Shown: positions 37,009 through 48,181 of the stretch, piece by piece
Layout: each line of letters opens with the position of its first letter
Numbering within the stretch: the stretch's first letter is position 1
Origin: Lineus longissimus
Lineage: Eukaryota; Nemertea; Pilidiophora; Heteronemertea; Lineidae
Direction: 5' to 3'
DNA length: 64,000 bases
Assembly (NCBI RefSeq): GCF_910592395.1
Contig: NC_088315.1
Span: 5,396,501-5,460,500 of the forward strand
Made by a program: the position numbers and the translations under genes
The notes under the pieces: model-generated
What the model was told of the DNA's origin: nothing
The model's database searches: none
What the model saw: only the letters and a program-made list of their open reading frames with translations

Positions 37009-40000
37009 CAGTTTCCCCAGCATGGAAGAAGTATGGAAGATTCACGGGCGGTTTCAATTGTGACGGATAGAGTAAATCATCAAGAAAGTCGATGAGAGGT
37101 TTTCCTCGCTGCTCCCAAGCAACCAGGTCAAAACCCGCCACAAAATCGGGATATTTCTGGCGAAATTCTACAGCTTGTTTTACTTTTGATGCAATGTCTG
37201 ATTTGTCCTGAGACCTAGATTGGAAATGGGATTAATTTAGTACTAAGGTGGTTCCCAGTTATTCCATTATGGGTGAGGGTGTGTTTCAACTGGTATACTT
37301 CAACTGAAAGGTTTCAAGAACTTGGCAACGCAACATTTGGCAAAATGGAATACTGTTATCATAGCGATTGTCAGTCTCTCTTACCTCGTTAAGTCATCAT
37401 ACTCACCCCTTTAAGAAGGCAGAATCAGTCATCAAATGCCTAGCCCCAAGTCGGACATTATACATTTGCCTCAAAAGAAGGCCAAATCAGTCATCAAATG
37501 TTTAATGCCAAGTCACTTATCATAATTTTGCCTAAGAAGGTAAAATCAGTCATGAAATGGCTTGCCCTAAAGTGAACAATCAGACTTGCCTTATAGCAGA
37601 GAAAATAATTTGTGATCCCGAGAAATCAGGGTGGTCGGTTACAAACTTCCTGTTTACATCTTCATAAGCCTGGATCATCCAGTCTTCATCATACAATTTC
37701 CCATCCAGATCATACACCTTGGAAAAGAAACAGAGATAATATTAAACATTCTTTGCAGGGCTTGAAGGTGAAGCATGCAGCCCTCTAACAGCTCTAAGAC
37801 TGATGATGACATTATTCATTAATTGCCATGCAAAAAGCTACATGTACTGCATACTACATGTACAACTATTCAAGATGGAATCACATGCAGGGTAAAGACG
37901 CCCCTAGTCCTTAAATTACATACAAGAAAGACACTGTCTTTTGAGACATGTGCAGTCTCAGAGAATGGATATTTTAACTTTGCATGCATGTTCTACTTCA
38001 TAGCAATGGTCACAACTAATATCTGGACCTATTCATAGGAAACAATTTCAAGGAATTGACCTTACCAGTGGAGCCAACAAGCACCGCACTTCAACAAACT
38101 GGACAGCATCTGCATAGAATTCACTCAAGGCCTCATAGAAATAATCTTGGAACACATCTTTGTACATAATAAGTTCTGTGATGACGCTGAAACGTGAATC
38201 GAAGACTTTCCATGCTGTTGCTTCATTTGGGTATGCCTGCTGTGGGTTGGAAGTCACGAGAGTCATATTGTGATAAAGGCTGAAAATAGAAAGGGAAATT
38301 TTATCTTGAGAACAAGAAGATGACAAATGGGCAGTCATATGTCTCTGCCACATTGTGCAGCCTCCGCTGGGTTTTAAAGAAAGCTGCCCCCAAACAACTT
38401 TTGGACTGAAGATGACATGTGCAGTTTAATAGGAATACCAAAACCTACTTCAGTAGAACCTCTCTATTAAGGGCACCCTCGGGACAAGTGCTGTCTGTAA
38501 TAAAGAGGTGTCCTAATGACAGAGGTCAATTTATATAGAAACTACCCATTTGGAACCAAAATCACTGTCCTTTATAAAGAGGGTGTCCTGCTAATAGAGG
38601 TGTCAACTGAGAGAGGTTCCACTGTAATTGAAATATGACCATCCCATTAGAATGTGCTTATTCAGCTTTTCATCATTTGTGACAAAGAAGAGTTCCTTAC
38701 TCTTCATCATAGGCTGCAGTAGTCGGATAAGATGCACGAACATTGGATACAAGTTGCCAAGGACAATCTGAATGAAAAGACATAAATCAAGCAAGTTAAA
38801 AATTAAATCATAAACTGACCAATATTAGTGCAAAGGACATGGTACAATATAAACACAATGATTTTGATTAATATTTTCAGTTCCACAGACAAAATCACAG
38901 AGTCAAACAAAGACAATCTGAAAAGAGATAAATCAAACATTTATTTTAGCAAGTTTAAAAAAAATCAAATCCAATCATAAACTGGTCAATAACCTATGCA
39001 AAGAACAATAACACAAAGGTTTTGATTGAGGGAATCCTTTGTTTGTGATAATCATCATAGACTATTTGCTTCATCATAATATTAATAATCATCAAAAATG
39101 AAGTTGTTTAAATTAAGACACACCCTACACAAAACTGTATTGCTTTCAATTTAGACCATTTACACCACAATTAAATAGTGCCTCATTAGACAAACCTGGG
39201 TCAGATGGTGCCACCTTGAAAAACTTCATCCGCTGTGTTCCGGAGTTTGAGTTGAAACACACATAGCAATGAGGGCGGTAAGTCACATTTTTTATCAACC
39301 AGTTGGCATCAACTAGTGATGTATCATGAAGATGAAGAGCACCACCTGAAATGATATAAGAAATTTGAATTATAACTAAAGGAAGTTGACAATTCACTGC
39401 CAGTGCCATTCCCAAAGAATACTCTGCAGCTATGTTTTGATGGTTAAGAATGAGGTACTTATCATTAGATCAAGTAATTGGCAGTGAACTCTTCAGTCAG
39501 GCCAAAAGAGGAATGAGTATAACCTATGACCCCAGTTGTCAAGTGATGAGGAACACTGAAATTGTCAAGACCTACATGAATTGACAGGACCAGTTTTCAG
39601 AAGAGCTAGTATATATAGTAGGCCTAAGTGAGTTATCTCCGATGTTTGGTTACCATCTCTGTCAAAGACTATATTCAATTAGGGAATCTAGAAGATCCTT
39701 CATCATCCTAAAAATGGAATTTGAGTTGTTTTAACAATGGAACTACAGTAGAACCTCTCTATGAGTATTAAGGACACCCTCAGGACTGTCAAGTGCTGTC
39801 CTTGATAGAAGTGTCCTGATTAGAGAGGTGAAATTGACTGGAAACAACCAATTTAGTACCAAACGTGTCCTTTATACAGAGGTTGTCCTTAATAGAGAGG
39901 TGTCCGCTGAGGGAGGTTCCACTGCAATAAGCGGCTGGAAGTGGAAGAGGGATGGAGGGATGTGGGGGGGGGGGGCGCATAAATATCAAAAGAAACAACG

Positions 40001-40445
40001 AGGCAATTAATAAACAAACACCTCATGCTCAAGAAATTTTGCCCCACCCTCCAAATTTGTCGAGCAGACGACATAAATATCCTTATTCCTGCTGTTTACC
40101 TTTTGGCATGGACTTGATCATTCGATAAACTTGGCTATTCTCAATCAGTCCCTTTGCATGGAAAAAGTGCATAGCAGGGGGAAACAGGTTAGTTGTCATA
40201 GCTGAGGAAATCTCATTGGATTTGTACTGCATAAGCATTTCATTAATTTTTTCTTCAGCAGACGACAGTCGAAGATCTGACCCAATTTTCATTGAAATTT
40301 CCTCAATTATCAGATCAGTTCTCTGACGAAGATAATCATCTTTTGGTCCTCTAAAACAACCATTTACATTACAATCGAAGGCATGAGTCGATAAACCGAA
40401 ATTCACTATGAAAACAGTGAAAATGAAAGAGTTTGAAACAAGCAT
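37009..40445 (-). CDS. Adenosine deaminase growth factor (ADGF/ADA2-like), 3' part not found
   Basis: A secreted enzyme of the ADA2/CECR1 family that deaminates extracellular adenosine to inosine. Exons, read downwards: 40445-40100, 39345-39196, 38767-38701, 38279-38066, 37717-37590 and 37214-37009; all phases join. The start is an ATG before a hydrophobic signal peptide (residues 1-22). The metal-site motif HLHD is at about 120-123, right after MPKGGA. The receptor-binding-type segment NVTYRPHCYVCF follows. EFYADAVQFVEVR and VAGFDLVAWEQRGKP are clear family blocks, and HAGE sits at about 366-369. The next blocks of the family (a GHG His and the Asp-Asp metal site, roughly 130-150 residues) are not visible downstream for at least 12 kb. 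The frame beyond the last donor stops near 36893, which would give a 408-aa protein without a complete active site. Either a truncated gene or pseudogene, or missing exons. Confidence 0.85.
37413..37590. repeat. ~61-bp tandem repeat abutting a splice donor in ADGF
   Basis: Units starting AAGAAGG at 37413, 37475 and 37534 share the core AATCAGTCATCAAATG. The array runs up to the end of the ADGF exon at 37590. On the minus strand each unit carries a GAGGCAA/TTAGGCAA word resembling the exon's own AAG|GCAAGT donor. Confidence 0.65.
38451..38624. mobile_element. CAGTAGAACC-family MITE, copy B
   Basis: A 174-bp element with inverted ends CAGTAGAACCTCTC and GAGAGGTTCCACTG; the interior has repeated GTGTCCT words. 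It sits in an ADGF intron. It matches the copy at 39746-39924 over its length, and more distantly 18398-18560 and the right end at 51030-51066. Confidence 0.75.
38770..39025. repeat. Diverged ~150-bp direct duplication in ADGF intron
   Basis: The segment from GACAATCTGAA and ATAAATCAA through ATCATAAACTG and TTTTGATT at 38762-38880 recurs, diverged, from 38912 onward. It begins at the acceptor of the 38701-38767 exon, so the acceptor region itself was duplicated. Confidence 0.5.
39746..39924. mobile_element. CAGTAGAACC-family MITE, copy A
   Basis: A 179-bp element with inverted ends CAGTAGAACCTCTCTA and GGGAGGTTCCACTG, and inner words AAGGACACC, GTGTCCTTTATA and GGTGTCC. It is the best-preserved copy of the family in this window and lies in the ADGF intron after the first exon. 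No clear target-site duplication beyond a possible TA. Confidence 0.8.
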
Positions 40446-40553
40446 TTTGACACATCGAAGTCTCAACAAGGAAGCACGTGCTGTTGTGTACAATCGAGCA
40501 AATTCCCTGAAGTTCCGATGTGCACCAATTATGTGGCTGGTCGTTGGTGCAAA

Positions 40554-40561
40554 TGACGTCA
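40554..40561. promoter_or_regulatory. Palindromic CRE upstream of ADGF
   Basis: TGACGTCA, a full cAMP-response element half-site pair, lies 109 bp before the ADGF start codon. A minus-strand TATAAAAA at 40627-40634 is nearby. Function is inferred from position only. Confidence 0.4.
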
Positions 40562-41155
40562 CGGCGTGGCTCGTGTCAGTATCTATTTTAAGATCCGCCG
40601 CTCTTGTATAGCGCCGCCTATGCGAATTTTTATAAAACTAATCTGATGAAGGCGTAGGCCACTGTAAAAAAACTAGGAGCCGTCGCAAAATTTGGTGCCA
40701 TTGCCGGCGGAACCGGGCAGAATCAATCTTCACGCATAATGCAGATGCCCATGTCGACCAAAATCACGAAGAAAAAACGGTTAGGAGCCCCCTTACTATC
40801 CTGGGATGCCAGTAGAGCCCAGGGAATACAGCACAAACAGAGATCCAGCACGGCTGGGCGCTGAAAGGAAATATGCTGTAAAATAGGCCAAGAACTGTCC
40901 CGTGTCATATGCCGAAACAGGCGGTTTTGGGCAAGATATTCATCAATTTTAGGAAAAGCCTTGTTTAGTACGGTGAAATTAAGCAGGAACCGTCCCAATT
41001 TCATGGATACAGGGACGGCAAATTCATAAACACAGCTTTGGTGCAGTGTATAGGGACAGCATGTTTACAATCTATTTTCACAATCTACCACGTTGTGGGA
41101 CCAGGGTTAAATACAACAGCGAGATTAAGCCGGAGATTGGCTCACATTTAGTTAA

Positions 41156-41161
41156 TTTATT
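41156..41161 (-). terminator. Candidate polyadenylation signal of CAP gene
   Basis: A minus-strand AATAAA (TTTATT on the given strand) about 225 bp after the CAP-gene stop codon. Confidence 0.5.
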
Positions 41162-41383
41162 GCAAAGCTGAGGTTCCTTCTGTACAAAAATATTCTTGCT
41201 GATACAAAAGTCAACGCATCGAGTTAGAAATTACATATAGGCCTACTATTTCTCGATCCTATAACATTGTGATGCATGGATTCCTCTCCATCAGCTATTG
41301 AGTTATTCAGCTGCGCCCCTTTACCCAATTTCTGGATCCGCTACAGTTAATGAAATCTTTCCGACGCCTATCCCTGTTGCCCT

Positions 41384-44300
41384 TCACAGTATACCTTTTA
41401 TCAAGAAGACAGAGACAGCGGTTTTCCAGTAAAAGTTTAGGCCAAAGTGTTTTATAACGCTGCCAGCGGATTTGGATTGAGAGTTCTGCCACAGGTTTGT
41501 TCCGCTACCACTCATGCCACCGCCACCACCAGTGTTCCCACCGGCACTTTGACTTCCTGAACCACTGTTGGCAATACTACCACCAGCGCTGCTACCACTG
41601 GTGCCGCTTACACCACCACTCTTCGCTGAATCAACTGAAAAGAGATCAGACAATAAGCGTAAGAAACTCAATCCCAAGTCTTTTCCGAAACGTTCTTCTT
41701 CCAATTTGCTGTCTATATAGCCTCAGCAGGCTGAGGACAGTTGACGAACGCCTCGGACGTGAATAAAAGCCTGCACTTAAAAAGGGTAATTTACAGAAAA
41801 AGAAGGTTCAGTTAAGTACTTATGACCAGTTCTCTACTTACCTGGACAAACACGACAGGAGTCCGGACAATACAAAGCTGATGTCCGCATCAACATGCAC
41901 TTCTCCATTGTCCGGGGACACTGGTAATACTTCCTTCGAGCGTCTGGGAGGATCTTGCTACAGTCGAGGGTGCACTGGGGTCCATTGTCGAAAGCTGTAC
42001 TGTAGGAGGAACATGAGCATGTCTTCTTCTCCAGGTCAAGAGTCCCGCCATTGTAGCACATAAAATCTTTTAGATCTAGAAAACAACAAGAAGATTGTAA
42101 TGTGCAGTTTAGCCCCCCCCCCCCGGCAAATTAGCCTGATAACTTTCATCGAACAGACATACATGCATACAATATCATCAGTCAGGAAGCTGAAGCCTCA
42201 AAATTTTGGTCCGCTGGAAATGTTTGTGCCCAACCGAAGTTGCAACGACCAGCCGACCTGATACTAAGTCATCTGCGGTACCAAATAATTATGAAACGGT
42301 TCTTTAACTTACCACAGAGTTTATTCGAGCACGAACTTTTACATTTGCCGCACGAAGTACCGTCAGCACTCTTCGTGTAAGGGGACGTCCAACCTGGGTA
42401 GATGTTTCCTCTGAATCGAAGAATATCAGTTAGCACTTTGTTTTAAGAAGACTTCACGTTAACTCTTTATTCGCATTGCCAGCGAGGTATAGATAAGCGC
42501 CTGAATCTCAGGATATTGTCGAGGTGGCTACTCTATCACTTTAGCGGACACTTTCAAGTTAAATACTCACGCTGGGGCATAATTACACACAAAGATACGG
42601 AATTGGTTAACCCCGTCACACATGGCTGCGGCACATCCTATTCTTGAGCTGTCATGCCAAATCATCTGGAAAAGGAAACAGGACAGTGGATATACATGTA
42701 TAGAGCAACTACGACTTGGACGGAAAAAGACGAAGGACAAAATGGTTGTGTTGATGCATAGTCAAAAGAAATCGAGGACATAGACGACAAAAGAAGTCGG
42801 ACTGCATGGCACAGCAGCCGACGGTAGAAGGCGACGGGGCGACAATGGACAGAGGGGGAAGAAAGCAGAAGACAGGAAAAGAGAACTTAGGCGACATTTG
42901 CGATTTGCTTCCAGAGTCACTAACCTGTGTGTAATGAGCGTGCTTGACCAATTTGAGAGACGCGTCTCCAAACACAAATCCATTCACCTCATTTTGCCAG
43001 GCGGCTATGACTGCTTTCCAACTCACTGACAGGGATCCATTTGCGACATTCTGACCAACAGGGTACATATCTAGAGAAAAAAGGCCAATGTAACCTCAGG
43101 GGAGGTATAGTATGGTTACATCATGTCACGTGATTTCATGCCATATTCTTATAGGACATCGAATGAAGTTAAATCGAAGGTCATCGCACTTGCGCTTTTT
43201 ATAAAGCCTCCTCCTTTTCCTCACATATTCCCATCTGCATGCTTACTCACGTGAGATTTTTGGCCTGCCATTGGGTCCGCACAGAACATTTTCTTTTTGA
43301 TCAACTTACCAGGGACTTGCCTCCAATAATAAGATTTCTCATGACCAGCTTGGCACTGGGAAGCCCAACCAAATGCTATTTTCGCTAATTCATCGTCCCA
43401 GTACTGAAAGAGAACATAAGGAAAGGTGAAAGCAGAGCGATTGTGATTTTTCTTGAGAGATTTTTCTTGAGAGATTTCTTTATTTTATGGGTAAAAGTGT
43501 TTTTGGAGGTACCATGTCATAAACGCAGGGGGACGGATGTGTCCACGTATGAGTGAGTCTTACCATTTTCTGCATATTACTGGCAGCTGGATTGACAATG
43601 CCTCTGTATTTGTTGTGGTCGTTCACTATGGTGGCCTGGTCGATCGCGGAGGATACACCTATAGGATGAAGCAATAGCTTACAAATATTTTTTAATTGAA
43701 AAATTCCGGTAAGTATGCGTTGCTATACGAAAATTTGGGAAATTCGGAAGATAAAAACCTGTCCTTAAGATGGATAGAATTTCCGACCTACCTCCCATTT
43801 TGAAATTAGAAGCCGGATCAAGACACCTCGAATGCTTCTTGCCACCGTAATCAAGCACTTTATACTTCTTTGGACAGTTGGCCTTGAGAAGTAGAAAATA
43901 ACGAGAGAATGATGATATTGTCTTCAGATTTTATTCGGTGCAAAACCCAACAGCCCAAGACCTATGCACATTACGTTTGCCCTTGCCGGTTAAGGTCTAC
44001 CATCGACCCCCACGAAACCTGTTTTGTGGGGGTCGATGTTATCAAGATTTGCCCTTACAACCTTTTGATAAGAGAGTAGAACAATAGGAATGTAGGCCTT
44101 ATGTGTAGGTGCGAGCGGGCTTTGTTTAAATACAATAATAGCGAGGGAGGGGCAATAACGTAGGCCTACATGTTACATGGCAAAAAGTAAAACCAAAAAT
44201 GACTCGACTTATTTTGCTAGGCAGCACTTTGGATTTGGGACGGATGTCATTTATGTATCAAGTTCCCATGTTTTATATTTTCCACGGTTGTTACTCGGCT

Positions 44301-45433
44301 TCTCGACCTACATTTGTCCACTCTAGCTGTCTCACAAGACCACTGGCAGATGAAAAAAATGAATTGAGAAGCACTTTTCTTTTTCTCAAAGGTGTTGGTT
44401 TTGCAGTCAGCTGTTGTTTATTAAATACGGTTTAAGGCACAGACCTACTTGAATTGTATGCACTTTAATTTGCTGTTTTTTATCAGTCACATCAAAATGT
44501 GAATGACGTCCATTTTCCTTGGATATGCCAGCAAAAAAGGGGCTTTGAGCGTACCATATATGGGCCCCGTAGGAATACCAAGGGCTTCTTGCCTGGGATG
44601 GTGGTTTTGAATTTGCATGGACTAGCCTGGTCTTATCTTGCCAGGTTTTTTTCGGCCCCTGGCCCATATTTTTTAAGCAGAGATTGAGAACACTGTTTAG
44701 ACGTAATTTAAATTTTTTATCTGATTTTTGGCGGATACAATATTGATTCGTATTGTAGCATGTTGCATAATACTCACGGCCTGGATGAGAGTAAGGAAGC
44801 TGCCTGAAAGAATGAATCACGCGTACAGTTAGTTGGATGAACTTCTATTGACTTTGTAGTCGAGATCGAGAGCAAGACGTTCAGCCGATGCGGATATTGG
44901 GTTTACGATGGCCACATGGTAACACTCTGCTTCCTGTTGATAGAAGGGTGGTGAAGTTTTGGCCAATAAGCACTAATGAGACTGACAGTGTGTGTTTGTG
45001 TCACTGAGGTTTTCACCCAGCACGGATATGACGGAAAGACATTAGAAGTGAAAAAGATACGTATCCTATTCCCAGACGATGCTTGGCCAAGGGTGAAACA
45101 ACACTTTTCTATTTTAATTGTTTTTATCAAAGTCTTTATCAAAGCGTTGCTCAGTTGCTTAGTCTACTCAGTCTAGGGGCATGCGGTCTTTCTCCAAATT
45201 AGTGTAAAACGCCGCGTGCATTTACCAAAATACGCTAGCCGCACCAACAGGTACTTTCTAGACTAAAAATGAACGTTTGTAAAGACAGTGTTGGTAGAGT
45301 GAAGTTTTCATAAGAGGCAACCGCAATCGAAAAACGTTAAAGTGGTTTCAGACCATGATATAGTTGTTTGGAAGAAAATTAACTTACCAAATAAGACGAA
45401 ACCGCAAGCGACAAGGGAGTGAAATTTCCACAT
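41384..45433 (-). CDS. Secreted CAP-domain protein with EGF-like and ShK-like modules
   Basis: A complete ten-exon gene of 391 aa. Exons: 45433-45388, 44803-44778, 43882-43792, 43658-43564, 43403-43310, 43070-42925, 42665-42571, 42410-42313, 42075-41842 and 41634-41384; all phases join. The signal peptide is residues 1-24, split over two exons. The CAP (CRISP/Ag5/PR-1) domain runs about 56-205, with HNKYRG, WDDELAKIA, the HYTQMIW signature and VCNYAPAGN. Its metal-binding-type His residues (HNKYR and HYTQ) are present. After it come a Cys-rich EGF-like stretch (MCYNGGTLD...CSCSS) and a six-Cys ShK-like module ending CPDSCRVC. A Gly/Ser-rich linker of about 60 residues and a modest hydrophobic end (TAVSVFLIKGIL) follow; a GPI anchor is possible but weak because a Lys interrupts it. 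The function is unknown: CAP proteins act extracellularly, often as sterol- or metal-binding or immune proteins. Confidence 0.9.
43999..44042. repeat. GC-rich perfect hairpin
   Basis: CATCGACCCCCAC is exactly reverse-complemented after a short A/T-containing loop (GTGGGGGTCGATG). It lies in the CAP-gene intron between exons 2 and 3. Confidence 0.7.
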
Positions 45434-45494
45434 TATGAAATCCAAACATGCAAGGGGTCTGAATAAACAAGTCGATAGCAGTCGCCCCAAGCCC

Positions 45495-45500
45495 TTTATA
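45495..45500 (-). promoter_or_regulatory. TATA box of the CAP gene
   Basis: Reading the minus strand, GAGGTATAAAGGGC lies 62 bp before the start codon, which would place transcription start about 30 bp upstream of ATG. The neighbouring sequence is consistent with a short 5' leader. Confidence 0.5.
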
Positions 45501-45651
45501 CCTCACGGGATATTGAGTATCTGAAGTTCGAGCGCCCCAATTATAAGTCTCCAAAACCTCTGAACCAATCTTGAGAATAGGGTATATAAAAAGAATTATG
45601 CAAATCACGATTTTGAAGAAGTCTGAGTTGTTTAGGTATCAATATCTTGGG

Positions 45652-45905
45652 TCAGCGCAACTTGTCAAAGGAACCCCAACGAACATCTTGAAGAGCAGTG
45701 GCAACCGACGGCAAACGTGGTCGACCAAAGAGGGTGGTTAGACTTTGATCACTTGAAGAATACTTGGTTCGACCAATAACTGGTCTTGAAGCGGTCAATG
45801 GTTGTTCAAGTCCCATGTGAAATAAGAAATCACGCAGTTGCAACTCCTTGTTGTCCTTCACACCGTATAGACAAAATTTAAGAGCCGTTACAAATTTTAA
45901 AAAAG
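45652..45905 (-). pseudogene. Orphan coding-like fragment, possibly transposase-derived
   Basis: A minus-strand frame without a good ATG runs from about 45905 to a TGA at 45652-45654. It reads like real protein (KDNKELQLRDFLFHMGLEQP then GRTKYSSSDQSLTTLFGRPR). The spacing of the LRDFL-type and L-x-GR-type blocks reminds me of the C-terminal end of PiggyBac-type transposases, but the Cys-rich finger is absent and I cannot confirm it. No flanking splice signals are obvious. Most likely a relic; a chance frame is possible. Confidence 0.3.
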
Positions 45906-46069
45906 CCCAGAATGAGCGTCAAAATTACCGCGGCGTTTCTGGATATTGAAACCCAGTCCAGTTGATACATGTACCAACAAAAAGCATTCTCGCTGCGGTC
46001 CCTGCGGCGTCAGTGTACAGGCTATCGGAACCGCAGATTGTGCTTTTTTCTTTGTAAAGGCAACTACAG

Positions 46070-46265
46070 AGACAGATTGTCCGTTTGTCTTTGAAGACCA
46101 CGCCATGGCAAGATTGTCCGTTTGTCTTTGAAGACCAAGTCAGAGACAGATTGTCCGTTTGTCTTTCAAGGCCAAGTCAGACAGATCGTCCATTTGTCTT
46201 TGAAGGCCAAGACAGAGACAGATTGTCCATTCGTCTTTGAATACCATGCCAGAGACAGATTGACC
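46070..46265. repeat. ~37-bp tandem repeat, six units
   Basis: AGATTGTCCGTTTGTCTTTG recurs at 46074, 46111, 46148, 46183, 46220 and, degraded, 46258. Spacers alternate between AGACCACGCCATGGC and AGACCAAGTCAGAGAC types. It lies between the TMEM41B 3' end and the CAP gene. Confidence 0.85.
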
Positions 46266-48181
46266 TTGTTTTCTCAGAAATCTCTGCCAGGTGATTGTTC
46301 GTTCAGCTTTTTAGTGACACAAATGCTAGTGAGGGTAAAAATAAGGGATAAATAAAAGATCATGACACAAATTTAGAAAGGCTTGACAATAATTTATTGA
46401 CATTATACAGACATACATTCACATAAATAATAAGGTAAACTGACAATATTTTCTCCGCGTATGAACCCTACACAATCGAAGCTCGTTTGAGCACTGAAGA
46501 AGCAGCTCCTTAAGGCAGTGTTACCCTAGATTGCTTGTGCAGTCTAACCTTGTTCAGTGTTGCTTGTGACAGGCCATGCCAAAGTGAAGTTTTGCTTGTC
46601 CTGTTAGACGTTCCCAATTTTTGTACCAGGGAACATGCTATGGAGACAATTGAAAGAATGTCACAAGTCCACAGACTAACAAGGAAACAGCCTATGGATA
46701 CACAGCCAAAATACCACAGAGCGAATCAGTGGAGACCCGTAGTGACAGTGAAGAACGACTTTTACACTTACATTAAAAGCAGACATCTTTGACTGTTCTG
46801 TGTGTTACTGACGGCATCATCAAAAGCGCTTTGCCCTCACAGCATGAAAATACGAAATGACGACCAAAATAACATCATAACTCAGACAAGAATGACATGA
46901 AGTCTTTGCCACATATTGCAGAATTTAGTCTGAGATCGGGGTAACCCGAGAGCAGAGCACTATTGAGGCCAATTCAGCTGCATTTTAAGCAGGTTATGCT
47001 CCAGGTAAGAACACTTGGTAGATTATTCAGACAATAATTTTGTACATTGTCAGTACTACATCAAGGAGACACTGGCCAATGTAGTTGGCAAAGTTTGTGA
47101 CAAAAATATAAAAACAATTTGTATATTGACTCATCCCCATCAACTACATGCATACCATTCACAAACAACCTTTAGACTGACAACTGCACGTCTCTTAAAT
47201 TACAGGCCAGTTGTATTGTTTCAATATTGTAGCATCCTTTCAGTATTCAATCAATAGTTACATAGGTTTTATTTGAAATGCCACGTGGCATCCTTCAGAG
47301 ATTCCCAGTTATTTCTAAACAGGGACTTTTAAAACAACAATACAGATTTCCTGCAGCTGCCAGTCCTTCAGCTTTTACAAGTCAAACAGAGTAACCCGTA
47401 GATTCACCCTTATGGGTATAAAACACCACAAAATAATCATATCAACAATACCTTACATGGTATTCTTCCCACTTCGTAATACCATACCATAGCATAGCAT
47501 TTTTTCCTTTGTCGACCTACATGTAGCATGGAGTTGAACATTAGCCCAGTGTGGTACGTAAGAAAGCACCTAACATGCATCCTCCCATAGCAGGCTGTCA
47601 GATTGTTCTAAAATACACTCACACAAAGATCGGTTGAGTGTATTTTAAGAATGATACGAAGACCTGTTATGGGAGGATGCTTTCAAAGACAGAACCATCT
47701 CAAATAAAAGACCAACTGCTGCTAGATTGAAGACAAAACCAATCATTACAACAACAAAATCAGAACAAAATACGAATAAATAATTCTGCTGAGCCAAATT
47801 GGTCCAAACACTGGCAATTGCTCATCTGCGGTTCAAGAAAGATTGGTCATATCATTACACAAATCTTCAAAGAAATGACTCAAGTACCCCCATGTTGTAT
47901 CCCTTAATATACTACAGCTTTAACATGTTTATATTCAATGATTTCTAGTCTACTGTGATGACAATTTACAATACAAAGCTCTTCGTGAACAACACTTATG
48001 GTAATTGAATATAAGATGAAGAAATACCAAGAGTTCTAGGATATACTAAGTGTTATGTAGTTGACAAATTTGATGTCTAGTAAATGAGAAATTGTCAAAT
48101 TCGTTTTTGAACACATACGGTTTGGACCAATGTTGGTTCAGCAGAACTTTATGTCTCAATTATCCTAACAGACAGTTGTTG
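46266..48181 (-). other. TMEM41B 3' untranslated region and flank
   Basis: No coding sequence is recognised. A minus-strand AATAAA at about 46392-46397 could end the TMEM41B transcript, giving a 3' UTR of about 1.8 kb. The foldback at 47578-47680 lies inside it. Confidence 0.4.
47578..47680. repeat. ~100-bp foldback with GCATCCTCCCATA ends
   Basis: The left half (TCCTCCCATAGCAGG ... AAAATACACTCA) pairs with the right half (TGAGTGTATTTT ... CCTGTTATGGGAGGA). The two arms cover about 45 bp each with few mismatches and a short loop. There is no coding potential. MITE-like. Confidence 0.75.

Larger units (their letters stand above)
40446..41383. other. Interval between ADGF start and CAP-gene stop
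   Basis: About 0.94 kb. It holds the ADGF promoter region (CRE, possible TATA) and, on the minus strand, the CAP 3' untranslated region with AATAAA at about 41156-41161. No further gene is seen. Confidence 0.5.

Noticed and set aside
41497-41766. His-rich open frame on the plus strand
   Set aside because: Antisense of the Gly/Ser-rich tail of the CAP protein.
44407-44820. 137-codon minus-strand open frame
   Set aside because: Only the 26 bp at 44778-44803 are a real exon (CAP gene, in another frame); the rest is intron.
46070-46265. Direct repeats considered as a CRISPR-like array
   Set aside because: Spacers are themselves repetitive, repeats diverge, and the genome is clearly animal.
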